Source: Stereocaulon alpinum
Taxonomy: Eukaryota; Ascomycota; Lecanoromycetes; Lecanorales; Stereocaulaceae
NCBI GenBank assembly: GCA_018257865.1
Contig: JAEUBA010000304.1
Location: 1-11,247 of the forward strand
Direction of reading: 5' to 3'
Length of the DNA: 11,247 nucleotides
In this document: in pieces, positions 8,581 to 11,247 of the stretch
How the letters are laid out: every line of letters starts with the position of its first letter
Numbering within the stretch: the first letter of the stretch is position 1
The notes under the pieces: model-generated
What the model saw: the letters and a program-made list of their open reading frames with translations, nothing else
Database searches by the model: none
What the model was told of the DNA's origin: nothing
Position numbers and translations under genes: made by a program

Positions 8581-8900
8581 AATCCTACTAGAACTCTCTA
8601 GATTAATCTTAATACTTCTAAGGAATTTGGGTTCGGTGCAGTAGTTTTTTATATAAAAGAATTCGAAAATTAAGAAGGTAAATAGCCTACGCAGTCTATA
8701 ATATAGCTAATCCTATTCCTCTCTCGCCTACTAATAATAGCGGAGTAGAACTACTAGCTAACTAAGTTAGAAATAGCCGGCTTTATCTAGGTGATTAAAA
8801 AGGTACGCTATATAGTAGAATCTTTAAAAAACCTAGTTAGAGTCTAAACAGACTATTCCGCTATTTTAGATATCTTTAAGTAAAGCTTTATTATATCTAC
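8581..8900 (+). other. RNase H domain
   Basis: This domain would remove the RNA strand during cDNA synthesis. The first strand at 8596-8640 reads L, stop, INLNTSKEFGFGA against the family's LxIDLDASKEFGFGA, so the catalytic Asp at 8611 is Asn. The glutamate-bearing segment at 8740-8775 reads AE, stop, NY, stop, LTKLEIAG (family AERNYWPTELE). The third acidic site is TDY at 8848-8856, with Asp 8851 kept and the following His changed to Tyr. Confidence 0.8.
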
Positions 8901-9360
8901 TACGTCTACTATACGTATAAACGTTCGCTTAGTATATACTTTATAATTCCTTCGATAATTCCGTCTTAACGTAACCTATAAGCCTAGGAAGGAATATATT
9001 CTACTTAATATATTATCTAAGCTAGCTAGCTGTACGCCTTTAGTACTCCCTAATAATTATTCGGAATTAGATACACTCTTCGCTATAACCCTAGTCGATA
9101 TAAACGAGGAGTTCTATAACCGTTTAGTTACTAGCTACTAGATTAATACCTTCTAGAAGCGCACTCTAGTATAGATTAATACTAATAATACTCTTAGCGT
9201 AGACGCCGTACCCTTACCTTTTATTAGAGGGGAATATCTACCTGCTTATAAAGTAGATCCTTACTTCAGACCTCGCCCTAGCGTCGCTTTAATAGAAACG
9301 ACTAGTAACTTCCCCCTCGCTAAAGTATCTAATATAGTTCCTAATCTTAGTAAAAAGCCT

Positions 9361-10440
9361 GGTCTAATATTCTATATTAATCGTATTATTAGGTTTTAAC
9401 GCTTATATATTCCTTCAAGTCTTATTAAAGATATCCTAATAATTATATATAGTAATAGCTACCCTAGATTTTAAAGATATTATAAAATTATAGTATCCTC
9501 TTAGTATATTTATTAACTTATTAAGTGCCTGCGTAACTTCGTTAGATATTACCCTAAATACCTTATTCTATAGACCCGTCGCTATATACCGTACGGTAGC
9601 CTAAATCTAATTACTTCGCCGCCTATTCCTTTCTATACTATAATAATTAATTTTATTCTAGCACTACCCCTTTCTAAAAAGGACCTTAATACAGCTATAT
9701 TAGTTACTGATAAATTTACGAAGCGTATAACCTTTACACTAGGCAAATTAACTTAGGGTATAAAAGAATAGGCAGTAACTCTGCTAGATAGACTTAATAT
9801 TACTAACTAGGGACTCCTAAAAGTAATAATTTCTAACCGTAATAGGAAGTTCCTTTTAGAATTTTAGACTACTATCTTTAAGAGGCTAGGTATTAGCTTA
9901 CTCTATTCTACCGCCTATCACCCTTAAATAGATAGCAGCAGTAAGCGGATAAACTAAACCGCAGAAATCGCCTTAAGATTCTATATATATAGCCTTAATA
10001 AACCTTCTAAATAGCCGGAGGTCTTACCCCGTATCTAAGCGTTTCTTAATAATTCTTTAGTATCTAGACTAACGCCTAACGAAGTAGCCTATAGGTTTAC
10101 TCCTAATAAGCTATTAAACCTTATTATAACGTCGTTAGCGCTAAATTATTTCTTAGCTAGGATAATAGCCTCCGACGCTATCGCTTTCGCCTAGATATCG
10201 AATAAGTTTTACTATAACCAAAAGTATTAGCCTATATTTCTTAAAGTCGGAGACTAGGTACTGCTACGCCTCTATAAGGGGTATTCTATTCTATTAACTC
10301 TTAGTATTACTACTAAATTATCGCAGCAGTACGTCGGTCTATTTAAAGTCGTTAAAAGGGTAGGACGTTTAGCCTATCGTCTAGCCGTACCTAAAGACTA
10401 GAAGGTATATCTAGTATTTATAATAGTATAGCTAGAGCCC
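9361..10440 (+). other. Integrase: HHCC, D-D-35-E core and GPF module, inactivated
   Basis: Integrase would insert the cDNA. The zinc-binding part has His-position codons 9448 and 9460 and Cys-position codons 9550 and 9559 (C-P-K-C), all now Tyr. In the core, the first Asp is kept at 9709-9711 (VTDKFTK). The second at 9835-9837 is Asn (ISNRNRKF, family ISDRD-KF). The Glu at 9943-9945 is Lys (SSSKRIN, family GSSERTN). Between the second and third sites are exactly 35 residues, as D35E predicts. The YSTAYHP string at 9904-9924 is intact. The GPF motif at 10336-10344 reads GLF, one C-to-T, followed by RLAYRLAVPKD. Length is normal for the family. Confidence 0.9.
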
Positions 10441-10518
10441 GCCCCTCCGCTATTAGATAACCCTTATTAACGTCCCTAGCCTACGTACCCCTAAGCGGTC
10501 TCCGCTAATAGTTAAGAT

Positions 10519-10680
10519 TATAACGTAGAGCAGCTGCTAAATAAGAGGGTAGTTCGTAAAGGCTGAGGCCTTACTACGGAATATCTACTAAGATAGAAAG
10601 GGTATAGGCTAGAATTCGATTAATAGTATAATTTAAAAGATCTATAAGATATATTAGAACTTATCGAAGAGTACGAAGAG
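10519..10680 (+). other. Chromodomain at the Pol C-terminus
   Basis: The frame reads YNVEQLLNKRVVRK from 10519, then TTEYLLR, a stop at 10594 where the Trp of WKGY belongs, KGY at 10597-10605, LEFD (10609-10620), two stops with the second (10624) at the next Trp position, then YNLKDL and an acidic ELIEEYEEE tail. This is the fold that reads methylated histone tails, typically H3K9me, and targets chromovirus integration to heterochromatin (family knowledge). Two of the aromatic cage positions are stops. Confidence 0.85.
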
Positions 10681-10827
10681 GAAGTATATTAGATTAGTCC
10701 CTCTAAGCGTCGCCTAGACTTTCCTGTAGTAGGAAACGCCGCAGCTCCGCTACCTCCTAAGCGGCCTTATAGCAGGCTAAAGAAGGATAGGTCTTAGTTT
10801 CGCGATAGCTATTTATATATATACTAT

Positions 10828-10845
10828 ACCGGCCTAGAAGCCGGT
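10828..10845 (+). repeat. GC-rich inverted repeat near the 3' LTR
   Basis: ACCGGC (10828-10833) and GCCGGT (10840-10845) are perfect complements around the loop CTAGAA, in very AT-rich surroundings and about 26 bases before the 3' LTR. It could be chance or an RNA hairpin before the polypurine tract. It has no assigned function. Confidence 0.4.
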
Positions 10846-10862
10846 TATCTTTTATTATCTAT

Positions 10863-10870
10863 AAGGAGGT
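10863..10870 (+). other. Polypurine tract
   Basis: AAGGAGG followed by a T lies directly before the 3' LTR, the position where plus-strand synthesis is primed in LTR elements. It is short, so the assignment rests mostly on position. Confidence 0.55.
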
Positions 10871-10887
10871 TATTATAATATTCCTAG

Positions 10888-10895
10888 TATAAAAG
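10888..10895 (+). promoter_or_regulatory. TATA-like box in the 3' LTR
   Basis: TATAAAAG is flanked by the same TATTCCTA / TAGGAATA inverted repeat as in the 5' LTR (arms at 10879-10886 and 10896-10903). It is unmutated in both copies. Confidence 0.5.
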
Positions 10896-10921
10896 TAGGA
10901 ATAGTATACTGTAGCGCCTAC

Positions 10922-11002
10922 TTACCTACTTACCTACCTCCTATAGGCAGTACTGCTTACCTACTTACTGCAGGCAGTACTGCTTACCTACTTCCTAGAG
11001 GC
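10922..11002 (+). repeat. Three 27-bp tandem units in the 3' LTR
   Basis: This is the counterpart of the array in the 5' LTR. Here units 1 and 3 keep GGCAG where the other LTR has GGTAG, suggesting that the units were originally more alike. Confidence 0.7.
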
Positions 11003-11115
11003 AGGTGCTACTAAGCAGTAGTAGATAATCCTCTTGAGAGTAGAAGAATACTAACACCTTTTACTATATCTATAAAAGCTATACAATACATAGGATCTGC
11101 CTATATTACTTGACA

Positions 11116-11120
11116 ATTTA
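11116..11120. repeat. Right target-site duplication, ATTTA
   Basis: ATTTA follows the 3' LTR end TGACA and equals the five bases before the 5' LTR. It is the second copy of the duplicated target. Confidence 0.93.
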
Positions 11121-11247
11121 GCTATTTAGTAGTTTATTAGTTAAGGATATAAGAAAGGGGGGAAGCTATATATACCGCTTAGGAGGCCTATACTTATATA
11201 AAGAATTAGATAGTATAATATCCCGCTAGTTATATTAGATAGACTTA
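11121..11247. other. RIP-altered right flank, no gene recognised
   Basis: This flank has no CpA or TpG that I can see, so it has been mutated like the LINE. It includes a purine run AAGAAAGGGGGGAAG near 11151-11165. I see no protein motif. If the LTR element inserted into the LINE, this would be the LINE's 5' end or untranslated region, but nothing in the sequence proves that. Confidence 0.45.

Larger units (their letters stand above)
4621..10797 (+). pseudogene. gag-pol polyprotein relic in a single frame
   Basis: One frame (codons beginning at 4621, 4624 and so on) carries every recognisable domain: a Ser/Thr/Pro-rich N-terminus (about 4740-4920), a capsid-like Gag (about 5176-5760), a Gln-rich tail (5815-6000), a C2HC finger (6448-6513), protease (about 6720-7200), RT (about 7621-8480), RNase H (about 8581-8900), integrase (9361-10440) and chromodomain (10519-10680). 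It contains dozens of in-frame TAA/TAG, mostly where Gln or Trp is expected, a few TGA (5548, 10564), and no detected frameshift, so Gag and Pol were probably made as one fusion. The start is unknown (between ~4400 and 4800). The end is taken at the TAG at 10795 but could lie elsewhere. It is inactive: catalytic residues are replaced in each enzyme. All changes I examined are C-to-T or G-to-A except an apparent in-frame gap in RT. Confidence 0.9.
3693..11115 (+). mobile_element. Full-length RIP-inactivated Ty3/gypsy LTR retrotransposon (chromovirus type)
   Basis: The 7,423-bp element is bounded by ATTTA duplications, begins TGTCA and ends TGACA. It has 245-bp LTRs, a primer-binding site 3 bases after the 5' LTR, a purine run before the 3' LTR, and a gag-pol frame in the order protease, RT, RNase H, integrase, chromodomain. 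Integrase after RT places it in Ty3/gypsy (Metaviridae-like), and the C-terminal chromodomain places it in the chromoviruses common in fungi. The reading frame runs about 6.2 kb with no frameshift that I could find, only point-mutation stops, so decay was almost entirely by base transition. It is less mutated than the neighbouring LINE: CpA/TpG still occur in the LTRs and in gag. It is non-autonomous and dead. Confidence 0.95.
10871..11115 (+). repeat. 3' LTR (245 bp)
   Basis: It starts TATTATAATA, where the 5' LTR has TGTCACGATA: four changes in the first eight bases, all transitions, two of them turning a CpG into TpA. The end keeps TGACA, the mirror of the TGTCA start of the other LTR. It carries the mutated base at 8 of the 19 differing sites. 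The TATA-like box is at 10888-10895. Confidence 0.95.

Noticed and set aside
4621..10797. In-frame TAA/TAG reassigned to Gln (alternative genetic code)
   Set aside because: TAG also stands at Trp positions (for example 10594), catalytic Asp reads Asn, and Cys/His read Tyr. The LTR pair shows the same transitions outside any coding frame, so mutation, not a code change, explains the stops.
10840..10862. Bacterial-type intrinsic terminator (hairpin plus T-rich run)
   Set aside because: The host is evidently a fungus, the T run is interrupted, and the place is just before an LTR, so a rho-independent terminator makes no sense here.
1..11247. Mitochondrial or apicomplexan AT-rich DNA
   Set aside because: AT richness comes from loss of CpA/TpG in element copies, while 1-119 keeps normal dinucleotides. 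No organelle or parasite gene is seen, and both elements are of types known from filamentous fungi.

Overview
The window holds no intact gene. It is a graveyard of two transposable elements ruined by C-to-T / G-to-A point mutation, mostly at CpA (TpG on the other strand). This is the signature of repeat-induced point mutation (RIP), so the host is very probably a filamentous ascomycete (Pezizomycotina) and the window part of an AT-rich repeat block. I cannot name the species. Glutamine and tryptophan codons have become TAG/TAA, Cys and His codons have become Tyr, catalytic Asp has become Asn, and ATG has almost disappeared, so no long open frame survives.

Layout. (1) 1-~119: a short flank that still has normal CpA/TpG and shows no gene. 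(2) ~120-3687, minus strand: a non-LTR retrotransposon (LINE) of Tad-like type. ORF1 (about 3600 down to 1982) has three zinc knuckles whose Cys/His codons are now Tyr. ORF2 (1980 down to ~121) has a complete AP-type endonuclease followed by the start of the reverse transcriptase, which breaks off at the first catalytic Asp. (3) 3693-11115, plus strand: a full-length 7,423-bp Ty3/gypsy LTR retrotransposon with a perfect 5-bp target duplication (ATTTA), two 245-bp LTRs, a decayed primer-binding site and a short polypurine tract. It has one uninterrupted gag-pol frame: Gag, C2HC finger, protease, reverse transcriptase, RNase H, integrase, chromodomain. (4) 11121-11247: a RIP-altered flank with no recognisable gene, perhaps the repeat into which the LTR element inserted.

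The strongest direct evidence is the LTR pair. They differ at 19 of 245 aligned positions; all 19 are transitions, 16 lie at CpA/TpG, and there are no indels. The LTR element is a dead chromovirus: Asp at the protease, RT, RNase H and integrase centres reads Asn, and the integrase Glu reads Lys. The RT also seems to lack about 25 residues between its two catalytic motifs. The LINE has lost nearly all CpA/TpG and looks older or more heavily mutated than the LTR element. I see no tRNA, rRNA, CRISPR array or host gene, and no convincing new biological system; the interest lies in the mutational record and element architecture.
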